From: Pterois miles
Lineage: Eukaryota > Chordata > Actinopteri > Perciformes > Scorpaenidae
Direction of reading: 5' to 3'
NCBI GenBank assembly: GCA_947000775.1
Contig: CAMQGK010000514.1
Coordinates: forward strand, 2,879,501-2,943,500
DNA length: 64,000 bases
In this document: positions 1-9,296 of the stretch, piece after piece
How the letters are laid out: the number at the start of each line of letters is the position of its first letter
How positions within the stretch are numbered: position 1 is the stretch's first letter
Made by a program: the position numbers and the translations under genes
Notes under the pieces: model-generated
Database searches by the model: none
Told to the model about the DNA's origin: nothing
Seen by the model: only the letters and a program-made list of their open reading frames with translations

Positions 1-66
1 ATTATTAAGAAGGGTTTAACCATCGGCAGGTTGTTGGCCTTCGTGACAAGACCATTTAGGCGGTAA
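1..66 (+). CDS. 3' end of an array gene (shared basic tail), partial
   Basis: The first 66 bases read in frame as 21 codons plus a TAA stop and end in the tail RLLAFVTRPFRR. The same tail ends every other gene of the array (5653, 14030, 16419, 21989, 47570). The residues before it (IIKKGLTI) match the type B form of the tail rather than type A, which has KKGSAI. The body of the gene lies left of the window, so it cannot be told whether this tail is translated or is 3'UTR, as it appears to be behind the gene at 15010. One change from the other copies is seen (TIGR instead of TIRR). Confidence 0.6.
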   Translation: MIKKGLTIGRLLAFVTRPFRR

Positions 67-319
67 TGTAGTATTCATTTTGATGGAGAAAATCTGGGAT
101 GCCCATTTTCTCCTTCAACATGGATGCTGTTGAGGGTTCAAGTCCTTCCTCCCATCCTGATTCCCTCCTGCTCCACTATGTACTACAGAGGCTGGTGATT
201 AGACCCTGTGGTGCAGAGACCAGGACCAGGACAGTGATGGGCCTCTATGGGACTGAGACCAGTGAATGGCCTCTACAGGGGTAGGACTATTGATTGGTCC
301 CAAATCAATTCAATTGTTC

Positions 320-325
320 AATAAA
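320..325 (+). promoter_or_regulatory. polyadenylation signal AATAAA, array copy 1
   Basis: AATAAA sits about 255 bases after the tail stop codon, in a stretch conserved downstream of every array gene. This would give a 3'UTR of roughly 280 bases. Confidence 0.6.
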
Positions 326-1103
326 AATACAAAAAATATTATTTCTCTTCTTCTTTCTCTGTCTAATAATTTGCTGTCACATCTGTAAATATCCATCACA
401 GCTGAAATTCTGCTCCTTCAGTTACACTCTGATCAAAGTTTGTGTGTCAAGAAAAACTGTTTCTCAGGTGAAAACCACCTGTCCTAGCATTTAAACTGAG
501 GTCATGAAGTAGTTATCAGATGAGTTATGGTTTTGGTTGGTGAAGCTGAGGTCTGTTGCTTCTCTCATTTCTTTTTCACATAGCTGCCAGTAGGGGTGGG
601 ACGGTTCATAACATTCACGGTTCGGTTCATATCGCGGTTTTTGGGGTCACGGTTTTCACTTGGGTTCGGTACATTTATGGTACAGCTGGAGGCCAATTTC
701 CAACTTCAATTTCAACATGCATTTCATTTATGTGGCAAAACAAGTCAACGGCTGTTTGTCTTCACAACAGTAGACGAACGTCAGGAACAAAACACTTCTT
801 CACTGTCACGTCTTCCGGCTGGACTCCTGATCTAAAAGAAAAGTGCCACTGTGTTATTTCAAAAGAATTAATAAATAAAAACAAATTACAGCCTCAGGCC
901 AGCAACAAAAAGCAACATGAAAACACTAACACATATACTAGGCCTGCACCATATGAGGAATTGTTAATTGATCTCCAAAATCAGTATTCAAATGCTTTGG
1001 TTTTTCTTGTTTTTTTTTTTTTAATGTATATATTAGGCCTGCAAGATAGAACGAAAACTGTCATGTACAATAACATTTTTCAATATTGCAATGATGACAT
1101 GAC

Positions 1104-1756
1104 TCAAGATTCAAGATGTTTATTGTCACTCCGGTTATACAAGTACAAACGTGTGAAATTCTTCTTGCTGGTAAGATCCATTTAACACACACACAAGAAA
1201 AAAAGGGTAGAGGAAGAGAAAATAATAACAATAAGAATAATAATATATTATTATTATTATTGTTATAATAATAATAATATATTATTATTATTATTGTTAT
1301 AATAATAATAATAATAATAACAACAACCAGAGTGACTCAGAGGTAAAATAAATTCACAGTAATAAAATAATAGAAAAAAAGTGTAGTATTTAAGTATTTA
1401 CAGTTTGTACAGGTGCACAGTATTTGACAGTATTTATTTTTGAGTTATTCATTTTTTTTGCACAGTTTGCATAGATTGTGTTATACTGTTTAATGTATTT
1501 GGGTTGTTATTGCACTTCTGAATGTAACTGCTTTACAGTTTAACTGTTCAGCAGTCTTATGGCCTGGGGAAAGAAACTGTTCCTGAGTCTGCTGGTTTCA
1601 GTCCTGGGGGTCCTGTATCTCCTTCCAGAGGGGAGGAGGGAGAACAGGCTGTTGTGGGGGTGTGTGGTGTCCTTTTTGGTCCTCACGAACTTCCTGAGAC
1701 ACCGCTGGTTGAACAGTTCCTGCTGGCTGGGCAGCTCGCACCTGGTGACATGTTTG
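1104..1756 (-). mobile_element. LINE 3' fragment, minus orientation, with target duplication
   Basis: The 653-bp insert is flanked by the 9-bp direct repeat TGACATGAC (1095-1103 and 1757-1765). Spacer copy 2 has the unoccupied site (one TGACATGAC, near 6707-6715), which proves an insertion. On the minus strand the element ends in AATAAA followed by ATCTTGA repeats, like a LINE or SINE 3' end. The conserved 1555-1740 block resembles the C-terminal coding end of a fish LINE read backwards. The exact LINE clade is not certain. Confidence 0.7.
1213..1322. repeat. ATT/AAT microsatellite inside the LINE fragment
   Basis: Runs of ATT and TAA triplets, partly self-complementary. Length differs between array copies at 1213, 17577 and 23157. 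Confidence 0.8.
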
Positions 1757-2035
1757 TGACATGACTTGTGATAAATACATATTCAGGTGTTCATATTAGC
1801 TATACTGGTGTCAGCCTGGTTGTTTTTAAAGTCAGAACCAGATTAGATTTGAATATTTAAATCCAACGAGGACACATGTTGTTTCTGGAGCAGCAACAGT
1901 AATGTTTACAACAGCAGCGTCACCATAGAAACTCATTAATATCTCACTGGGAACAATCTGACATATTGATAAAATAAATCAGATTCCTGAGTGAAGTTTA
2001 TAAAGACTGAAGAACACAAACATCAGTCAGTATCA

Positions 2036-2150
2036 GTCCTTCCTCCTGTCCTCTGTCCTGCTGTCCTCTGTCCTGCTGTCCTCCTGTCCTATTGTCCTCC
2101 TGTCCTCTTTCCTCCTGTCCTCTGTCCTCTGTCCTCCTGTCCTCTGAACA
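2036..2150. repeat. CCTGTCCTCTGT minisatellite, copy 1
   Basis: Short tandem CCTGTCCT/CTGTCCT units. The counterpart arrays at 6985-7118, 18374-18463 and 23953-24056 differ in unit number and order, so this is a fast-changing part of an otherwise conserved spacer. Confidence 0.75.
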
Positions 2151-3294
2151 CTGAATACAGCTGACTTGAAGGAACTAGAGTCATTTACATCCACATCTTT
2201 ACTAGTCGCTGTTAGCTGGTGAGCTAACGTGCAGTAACGGTTTTAATAACTGTGCTGGTGTCAACATAGTGGTGGTGGTTAAGAGACATGCGCAGTAAAA
2301 CCTGGACATGTCTTTTGTCCCGTAGCCCTGTCCGCCGTGTCCCAGCCTCTTTCCATCGGCCTCGATTTATAGTGTGACAATAAACACAATGAATAAAATA
2401 CACAATCGGCCTCATAACCTATTTGATATGAACCAAACGGCACATACACAAACCGAACCGGGACTAGCGATCAGAACGGATAGATTTTTTACCCGAACCG
2501 GTACTATCCCTAGAGTACATTCATGTATATGTATACTGTATATATTAAATGAACCAATATAAACAGGAATGTAGTAAGTGTATATGCATAAGGAGACATA
2601 ATACAGTATGTACAGTACATGTACAGTATATACACAGTATGTGTGTGGACATATATGTGTGTATATATTTATACACACACACATATATATAAATATATAT
2701 AAACTGTATATGTCAATACTACATCAGTACTATTGTACCAGTGCTACAATCAATGTGATGAAGTCAATTTGCAGTTAATTTCAGATTTATCTTAATGTTC
2801 GTTGACAAAAAAGACGAGATGAAATATTACAGACTGGTGGTGTTGTTTTGTTTAATGCAGCAGCACAGTCAGGAGACCTCAGAGTAACTTACTTAAGTTA
2901 AAGTTAAGGACGACACCAGGGCTTGGGAAAAGAAACAAGGTGAGTACAAGTACCTGAAAATTGTACTACTCATTATGCAGGGCTTGAAAGGTGCTCTACT
3001 ATAAAATGTATTTTTATTATATTAAACAGGTCATAATGTTCTCTCCATGTCATTTATTTTATATTTCTGTGAAAACATCTCCTTCAAACAACTGGATTAT
3101 TCAAGATTCTCCCCAATTGACACTTTTACAAGATTTCATCTGAACGCATCATCATCGCGGTGTCATCTACCGTCGCCCAGTAGACCCTGAACGCACCATA
3201 ACCACTGGAGCTGTGCGGTGTCGCTTCATGAACCGAGCCGGTCACTGTGATGACTGAGCAGCTTCATGGGGATCACTGACAATATAATAAGAGT

Positions 3295-3805
3295 CTGATG
3301 AAGCGAGTTCTTCTCAAAGGTTCAGTATGTCACAAACTGCTGTTTGTAAACACCAGTTGTCTCCTCCTCCTCGAGACTGAACGGAGAGAGGGAGCGCTCC
3401 GTGGACACGAAGCAGCAAATCAGAGAAATCAATCAATCAATCATTTTCTGATTGTTTCCCGCCGGCTACGTTTCTACAACAGTGAGCTTTAACTTTAATG
3501 CTGTTTTAAATGTTGTTCCTCCGCGGCTTATTTAGGACTTTATCCTCCAAATCTCACGTTCATTCATTCAAATTCATTTACTCCAGTGACAACGATGGAG
3601 AGCTGCCGCGCGTGCCTAGCAACGGTTGCTAAGGGCAGGTGGGGTCCAGCCAGTTCAAAGGAGCAAAGAGTTTTCTTTGCTCCTTTGATCTGGTTGGTTG
3701 GCTTTGAACTTTTATTTAAATAGGAGGCAAATTCAGCCCTTCCTCACATTTTCATATCTGGTTTTATTCCCAGTGGGAGCAGAAGAAAGTTATTAAGCAG
3801 TCATA
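3295..3805 (+). promoter_or_regulatory. upstream region of gene A1 (X-box-like, hairpin, TATA)
   Basis: This block is shared with the regions before 12144, 15010 and 20130. It holds CGTGCCTAGCAAC (3611-3623), an 11/13 match to an RFX X-box, followed by GTTGCTAAGGGCAGG (3625-3639), a second partial X-box. Together they form the palindrome TAGCAAC-G-GTTGCTA. A 14-bp perfect inverted repeat with a 6-base loop lies at 3655-3688 and a TATA box TATTTAAATA at 3713-3722. The start codon follows the TATA box by about 85 bases, a normal spacing for a short 5'UTR. Factor binding is inferred, not shown. Confidence 0.55.
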
Positions 3806-5653
3806 ATGGCTAGAGAGTTTAGAGTGGAGGATATTCCTCCCCTGATGGAGCCTGTTTTACAAAGGATTACAACGCAGCAGCAGGCTTTGCTGGACGCTGG
3901 AGCAACTGATGAGGCCACAGAGCTTTTGCTGGCAAAGCAGATTGTGGAGGCACTATCAGGAACCGATTCTGTTTCGTTACATGACAACGCAACCATTTCT
4001 ACTGATTGTGTCACATCCAATCTGGACGACACACTCCTTCAGAGTGTTACAGTGGCCGTGAAAATCAACATCGAGTTCGACTCTGATTGCTCAAAATCCT
4101 TGGCCGACCTGATTGATACTGAGATACAGGCATCATCCCCGGAGAAAGCCCCTTGCGTTGATGCTGAGACACTGGCTGAGCTGGTCGATGAGGCCGGCCA
4201 GGTGCTCAAAACATTACAGGGCAAGATGGACACTCAACAGTCGCCTGAGTCAGAGGCTGCAACACCGTCTCCCTGCAAACTCTGCGACATGAGCGACGAT
4301 GATGACAAGTGCCGATCAGAGACCCCTGAGACGTTCTCACGGGACAGCTTCGAGGCTTCAGCAACCAAAGCTGCACAGGATATCATTGAGAGAGAGCTCC
4401 GTAAATTGGTGTTACCTCTTCTGGATGATGTGTGCGACTCCCAGGGTGAGGTGTTGCCACCTGACATCTCCAGGCAGGCCGCAGATATTGCAGCTAACAT
4501 CGCTCAGTCAATCGCTGACGAGGTGGAGGCTCTGGAGAAAAAATATGCTGTCAGCCCAGAGTCCTCCGAGAAGAGGAAGCTGGTTTTGAAAGGAATGACC
4601 AAGAAGATCATGGTTTTTTTCACCACTCAGTTTGCTAAACTGTTAGCGCAGTACTTTTTATCTGAGCTGGAGAAAAAACTCTGCCCCGACTTCAGAGCTG
4701 AGAGCAGGGATTCACTTCAGTCCTTCATGGACGACTTTGAGGCTGTGCTTGTGCCAAAAAACGAGGGAACAGACGTCTTGCCTAGATTAAAACGTCTTTC
4801 CGAGGGGAAAGACCTGGTTTTCACAAAGGCACTTTGTGATCTCCTCTACAACCACATCATACAGGTGACACCTTACATTACTGTGTCACATGATGTGATG
4901 CACGGTGAGATACAGCGCAAAGTCTTTTGTTTCTTGTCACTGATGGGGTGGTGGTTAAACACTCAAGCTGGCAAGTACAGTAGCCGGGTCACAAAGGCTC
5001 TGAAGGACTTAACACCAAGGTCAACACCAAGGTCAACACCAAAGTCAACACCAAGGCCAACACCAAGCTCAACACCAAGGCCAACACCAAGCTCAACACC
5101 AAGCTCAACACCAAGGCCAACACCAAGCTCAACACCAAAGTCAACACCAAGTCCAACATCATGGGCATCACCAAGGTCAACACCAAGGTCACCACCAAGT
5201 CCAACATCATGGGCATCACCAAGGTCACCACCAAGGTCAACAGCTGCACCATCTAGGCAGCCCACAGCACTGACAGACAAAAACAAATTTGCTGTCATGG
5301 CAATTGTGGATAAGCTGGTTTCACGGATCTTCCGCAAAACAAAGGTGAACTGCGCTTTTGCAAAGCCGGAGCCCATCATCAAGCGCCTGTTTGACAAAAT
5401 ATGGGCCAAAGTTGAGGGGGCGGATTTCGAGATCACCCCAGAGATGATGGACAGGGTCGACAAGGCCATCCACAAGGATCTGTGCAAAAAGTACGGCTCT
5501 GCAAAGACAGTGCTGGTTTCAATGCTTCTGAACCAGCCAGAGTTTGATGACTACGTTGCCTCCACTTTCATTACCCACCTGGAGGCACCACCAAAGAAGG
5601 GCTCCGCCATCCGCAGGTTGTTGGCCTTCGTGATGAGACCATTTAGGCGGTAA
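3806..5653 (+). CDS. array gene A1: acidic protein with STP-repeat linker, unknown family
   Basis: This intronless 615-codon frame starts at the ATG behind a conserved TATA box and ends in the shared tail. I do not recognise the family. Residues 1-250 are acidic and helical, with cysteines and an Asp-rich Ser stretch near 161-168. Residues 250-400 look like an alpha-helical globular part. Residues 402-482 are a linker of TPRS/TPSS/PRPT units built from 12-bp DNA repeats. Residues 490-598 look like a second helical domain (YGSAKTVLVSMLLNQPEFDDYV). The last 19 residues are basic (KKGSAIRRLLAFVMRPFRR). No signal peptide or clear membrane segment is seen. The copy at 20130 differs by only about nine substitutions and one linker unit, and the frame is kept, which supports a real gene. 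A structural or protein-protein role is only a guess. Confidence 0.75.
   Translation: MAREFRVEDIPPLMEPVLQRITTQQQALLDAGATDEATELLLAKQIVEALSGTDSVSLHDNATISTDCVTSNLDDTLLQSVTVAVKINIEFDSDCSKSLADLIDTEIQASSPEKAPCVDAETLAELVDEAGQVLKTLQGKMDTQQSPESEAATPSPCKLCDMSDDDDKCRSETPETFSRDSFEASATKAAQDIIERELRKLVLPLLDDVCDSQGEVLPPDISRQAADIAANIAQSIADEVEALEKKYAVSPESSEKRKLVLKGMTKKIMVFFTTQFAKLLAQYFLSELEKKLCPDFRAESRDSLQSFMDDFEAVLVPKNEGTDVLPRLKRLSEGKDLVFTKALCDLLYNHIIQVTPYITVSHDVMHGEIQRKVFCFLSLMGWWLNTQAGKYSSRVTKALKDLTPRSTPRSTPKSTPRPTPSSTPRPTPSSTPSSTPRPTPSSTPKSTPSPTSWASPRSTPRSPPSPTSWASPRSPPRSTAAPSRQPTALTDKNKFAVMAIVDKLVSRIFRKTKVNCAFAKPEPIIKRLFDKIWAKVEGADFEITPEMMDRVDKAIHKDLCKKYGSAKTVLVSMLLNQPEFDDYVASTFITHLEAPPKKGSAIRRLLAFVMRPFRR
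5008..5252 (+). repeat. 12-bp coding repeat in A1
   Basis: Tandem units of the type AACACCAAGGTC encode Ser-Thr-Pro-Arg. Unit number differs by one between A1 and A2. Long frames on the opposite strand here are by-products of this repeat. Confidence 0.8.
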
Positions 5654-7588
5654 TGTAGTATTCATTTTGATGGAGAAAATCTGGGATGCTCATTTTCTCC
5701 TTCAACATGGATGCTGTTGACGGTTCAAGTCCTTCCTCCCATCCCTGATTCCCTCCTGCTCCACTATGTACTACAGAGGCTAGTGATTAGCCCATGTGGT
5801 GCAGAGACCAGGACCAGGACAGTGATGGGCCTCTATGGGACTGAGACCAGTGAATGGCCTCTACAGGGGTAGGACCAGTGAATGGCCTCTACAGGGGTAG
5901 GACCAGTGATTGGTCCCAAATCAATTCAATTGTTCAATAAAAATACAAAAAATATCATTTCTTGTCTTCTTTCTCTGTCTAATAATTTGCTGTCACATCT
6001 GTAAATATCCATCACAGCTGAAGTTCTGCTCCTTCAGTTACACTCTGATCAAAGTTTGTGTGTCAAGAAAAACTGTTTCTCAGGTGAAAACCACCTGTCC
6101 TAGCATTTAAACTGAGGTCATGAAGTAGTTATCAGATGAGTTATGGTTTTGGTTGGTGAAGCTGAGGTCTGTTGCTTCTCTCATTTCTTTTTTACATAGC
6201 TGCCAGTAGGGGTGGGACGGTTCATAACATTCACGGTTCGGTTCATATCGCGGTTTTTGGGGTCACGGTTTTCACTTGGGTTCGGTACATTTATGGTACA
6301 GCTGGAGGCCAATTTCCAACTTCAATTTCAACATGCATTTCATTTATGTGGCAAAACAAGTCAACGGCTGTTTGTCTTCACAACAGTAGACGAACGTCAG
6401 GAACAAAACACTTCTTCACTGTCACGTCTTCCGGCTGGACTCCTGATCTAAAAGAAAAGTGCCACTGTGTTATTTCAAAAGAATTAATAAATAAAAACAA
6501 ATTACAGCCTCAGGCCAGCAACAAAAAGCAACATGAAAACATTAACACATATACTAGGCCTGCACCATATGAGGAATTGTTAATTGATCTCCAAAATCAG
6601 TATTCAAATGCTTTGGTTTTTCTTGGGTTTTTAAATATATATATTAGGCCTGCAAGATATAACGAAAACTGTCATGTACAATAACATTTTTCAATATTGC
6701 AATGATGACATGACTTGTGATAAACAAATATTGAAGTGTTCATATTAGCTATACTGATGCCAGCCTGGTTGTTTTTAAAGTCAGAACCAGATTAGATTAG
6801 AATATTTAAATCTAACGAGGACACATGTTGTTTCTGGAGCAGCAACAGTAATGTTTACAACAGCAGCGTCACCATAGAAACTCATTAATATCTCACTGGG
6901 AACAATCTGACATATTGATAAAATAAATCAGATTCCTGAGTGAAGTTTATAAAGACTGAAGAACACAAACATCAGTCAGTATTAGTCCTTCCTCCTGTCC
7001 TCTGTCCTCCTGTCCTCCTGTCCTCTGTCCTCCTGTCCTCCTTTCCTCTGTCCTCCTGTCCTCTGTCCTCCTGTCCTCTGTCCTCCTGTCCTATTGTCCT
7101 CTGTCCTCCTGTCCTCTGAACACTGAATACAGCTGACTTGAAGGAACTAGAGTCATTTACGTCCACATCTTTACTAGTCGCATTTAGCTGGTGAGCTAAC
7201 GTGCAGTAACGGGTTAATAACTGTGGTGGTGTCAACATAGTGGTGGTGGTTAAGAGACATGCGCAGTAAAACCTGGGCAACACAATGAAAAAATACACAA
7301 TCGGCCTCATAACCTATTTGATATGAACCAAACGGCACATACACAAACCGAACCGGGACTAGCGATCAGAACGGATAGATTTTTTACCCGAACCGGTACT
7401 ATCCCTAGAGTACATTCATATGTGTGTATATATTGAATGAACTAATATAAACAGGAATACAGTAAGTGTATATGCATAAGGAGACATAATACAGTATGTA
7501 CAGTACATGTACAGTATATAAACAGTATATATGTGGACATATATGTGTGTATATATTTATACACACACACACACACACACACACATAA
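5654..7588. repeat. array spacer, copy 2, without the LINE fragment
   Basis: It aligns to spacer copy 1 but lacks the 653-bp LINE fragment (empty site near 6707-6715). Near 5866-5905 a short 'gtgaatggcctctacaggg' segment is duplicated. The right part is interrupted by the L2-like LINE at about 7589. Confidence 0.75.
5936..5941 (+). promoter_or_regulatory. polyadenylation signal AATAAA of gene A1
   Basis: AATAAA lies about 285 bases after the A1 stop, in the same conserved context as the other copies. Confidence 0.65.
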
Positions 7589-7616
7589 ATATTGATTGAA
7601 TTGATTGAACCTAAAC

Positions 7617-9296
7617 ATGGCGCTGCGTGAGTGGCCGCCTGTTACAGCAGCTCTTGCTCATTCTAGAGTTTTTTCTCTTCAAAAACTTTTTAATCTTTTC
7701 TTTCATTTGCCAGTATTAAGTCCTCTAATTCAACAGTCTTTCCGGAATTATGGAGACCAAAGCAGCAGCTTTGGTCGTAACTTTTCATCACTTTTCACGA
7801 TGTTTACGTCCGTGTGCGGGGACCCGACGAGCAGACCCATTGTTTACACCAGGGATCAGCTGTTGGCGCTCCGCAACACAGCGCCCCTGCACCCAGAGGA
7901 AAGACCCGCTGTTCCCCCGGTTCCCCCGGAGATAAAGAGGAGAAGAAGAGGATGTCGGGCTGAAGCTCAGCGTCGCGCACGGAGGATGAAATACAGACCA
8001 GTCCTCCCGTCTGTTTTGATGGGGAATGTGAGATCTCTCCCCAACAAGATGGACGAGCTGGCGGCGCTGACCCGACATCAGAGGGAGTACCGGCAGTGCA
8101 GCATGATGGTGTTCACCGAGACGTGGCTGACGGAGGCGACCACAGACACGGTGACGGAGCTGGACGGGTTTAAGTTGGTGCGGGCGGACCGGACGAGAGA
8201 CAGCGGTAAGAGGAAAGGAGGAGGTCTGGCGGTGTTTGTGAATGATAGATGGTGTAACCCTGGTCACATCACTGTTAAAGACCAACACTGCAGCAGGGAC
8301 ATCGAGCTGGTGGCTGTTAGTATGAGGCCGTATTATTTACCGAGGGAATTTACACATGTTATTATGATGGCTGTGTATGTTCCCCCCTCTGCTAACGGTG
8401 ACACAGCTTGTGATGTGGTCTATTCAGTCACTAGCAGGCTGCAGACACAGCACCCTCAGGCCCTCCTCCTGGTCTCTGGAGACTTTAATCATGTCTCTCT
8501 GTCCTCCACTCTACCAACTTTCACCCAGTATGTGTCATGCTGCACACGGGACAATAAAATCCTGGACTTAATGTATGCCAACTGCAAGGAGGCATACACA
8601 TCAACCCCCCCCCCCCCCCTGGGAAGATCAGACCACAACCTGGTTCATCTCCAGCCTGTGTACAGACCCCTGGTACACAGAGAACCAGCCCTCTCCCGCA
8701 CAGTGAGGACATGGTCCAAAGAAGCTGAGGAAGCTCTGCAGGACTGTTTCAGCACAACAGTGTGGGAGGAACTCTGGGACTCTCATGGGGAGGATATAGA
8801 TGGACTGACGGGCTGCATCACGGACTACATAAACTTCTGCGTGGAAAACACCGTACCAACCAGGACGGTAAGGTGTTTTTCCAACAACAAACCCTGGATT
8901 AATCCTGATATAAAGGCCCTCCTTAAGGAGAAGAAGAGGGCCTTTAAGTCAGGAAACAAGAAGGAGCTGAAGGCTGTTCAGAGGGAGCTAAGGAAGAAAA
9001 TCAGGGAGGGGAAGAACAGCTACAGGAGGAAGATGGAGGAACAGCTGCAGCAGAACAACATCAGTGGAGTCTGGAAAGGCCTAAAAACCATCTCAGGCCA
9101 CAAGAAACCAGACTCCAAGGCTGTGGGAGACCTAAAGTGGGTGAATGATTTGAACCATTACTTTAACAGGTTCAATGAGTCACCTACACCTACCCCTCCC
9201 CCGGCCCAGTCCACCCTGCTGCAGCCCCCTTCATCTCCCACTTCAAGACAGTGCCCCCCTCCTCCTCCTCCTTCACCACCTTCAGCACAACAATAG
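7617..9296 (+). CDS. LINE frame 1: APE-type endonuclease and linker
   Basis: The first ATG in this frame is at 7617. The protein has the motifs of an apurinic-like endonuclease in order: NVRSLPNK, FTETWL, GGGLAVFV, SGDFNH and SDHNLV. These enzymes nick target DNA to prime reverse transcription. A basic helical segment (KKRAFKSGNKKELKAVQREL) follows, as in other fish LINEs upstream of the reverse transcriptase. The frame ends in a proline-rich stretch at 9296. In related elements the endonuclease and reverse transcriptase are one polyprotein, so the break near the poly-C at 9253-9258 is probably a frameshift mutation in this copy. Confidence 0.8.
   Translation: MALREWPPVTAALAHSRVFSLQKLFNLFFHLPVLSPLIQQSFRNYGDQSSSFGRNFSSLFTMFTSVCGDPTSRPIVYTRDQLLALRNTAPLHPEERPAVPPVPPEIKRRRRGCRAEAQRRARRMKYRPVLPSVLMGNVRSLPNKMDELAALTRHQREYRQCSMMVFTETWLTEATTDTVTELDGFKLVRADRTRDSGKRKGGGLAVFVNDRWCNPGHITVKDQHCSRDIELVAVSMRPYYLPREFTHVIMMAVYVPPSANGDTACDVVYSVTSRLQTQHPQALLLVSGDFNHVSLSSTLPTFTQYVSCCTRDNKILDLMYANCKEAYTSTPPPPLGRSDHNLVHLQPVYRPLVHREPALSRTVRTWSKEAEEALQDCFSTTVWEELWDSHGEDIDGLTGCITDYINFCVENTVPTRTVRCFSNNKPWINPDIKALLKEKKRAFKSGNKKELKAVQRELRKKIREGKNSYRRKMEEQLQQNNISGVWKGLKTISGHKKPDSKAVGDLKWVNDLNHYFNRFNESPTPTPPPAQSTLLQPPSSPTSRQCPPPPPPSPPSAQQ

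Larger units (their letters stand above)
588..2512. mobile_element. possible hAT-like non-autonomous element with nested insertions
   Basis: The left end reads TAGGGGTGGGACGGTTC and continues into a CGGTTCGGTTC-rich stretch. The right end, read on the other strand, starts TAGGGATAGTACCGGTTC and also carries CGGTTCGG motifs. About 13 of 17 terminal bases agree, so these may be degraded terminal inverted repeats. Fish genomes contain hAT-type repeats with this kind of terminus. No clear 8-bp target duplication is seen and no transposase is encoded. Equivalent sequence occurs at about 6204-7408 and 16941-18837. Confidence 0.35.
67..3294. repeat. array spacer, copy 1
   Basis: This is the long spacer between array genes. 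It is nearly identical by eye to 16420-19618 and mostly to 5654-7588 plus 11143-11739 and 21990-24822. It holds the 3'UTR, a possible hAT-like element, an inserted LINE fragment, an ATT microsatellite, a CCTGT-type minisatellite and AT-rich sequence. Open frames in it (such as 556-1185) are not supported as genes: the conserved part follows DNA-transposon-like sequence and the reading frame is not preserved between copies. Confidence 0.75.

Noticed and set aside
556..1185. 209-codon frame in the array spacer and its copies at 6172, 16909 and 22480
   Set aside because: The copies end at different points because of indels and a stop, and the sequence looks like part of a DNA element, so no coding constraint is visible.
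4963..5487. Gly/Val/Leu-rich minus-strand frame opposite gene A1 (also 21287-21823)
   Set aside because: It is the complement of the 12-bp coding repeat; the plus-strand frame is much longer and conserved.
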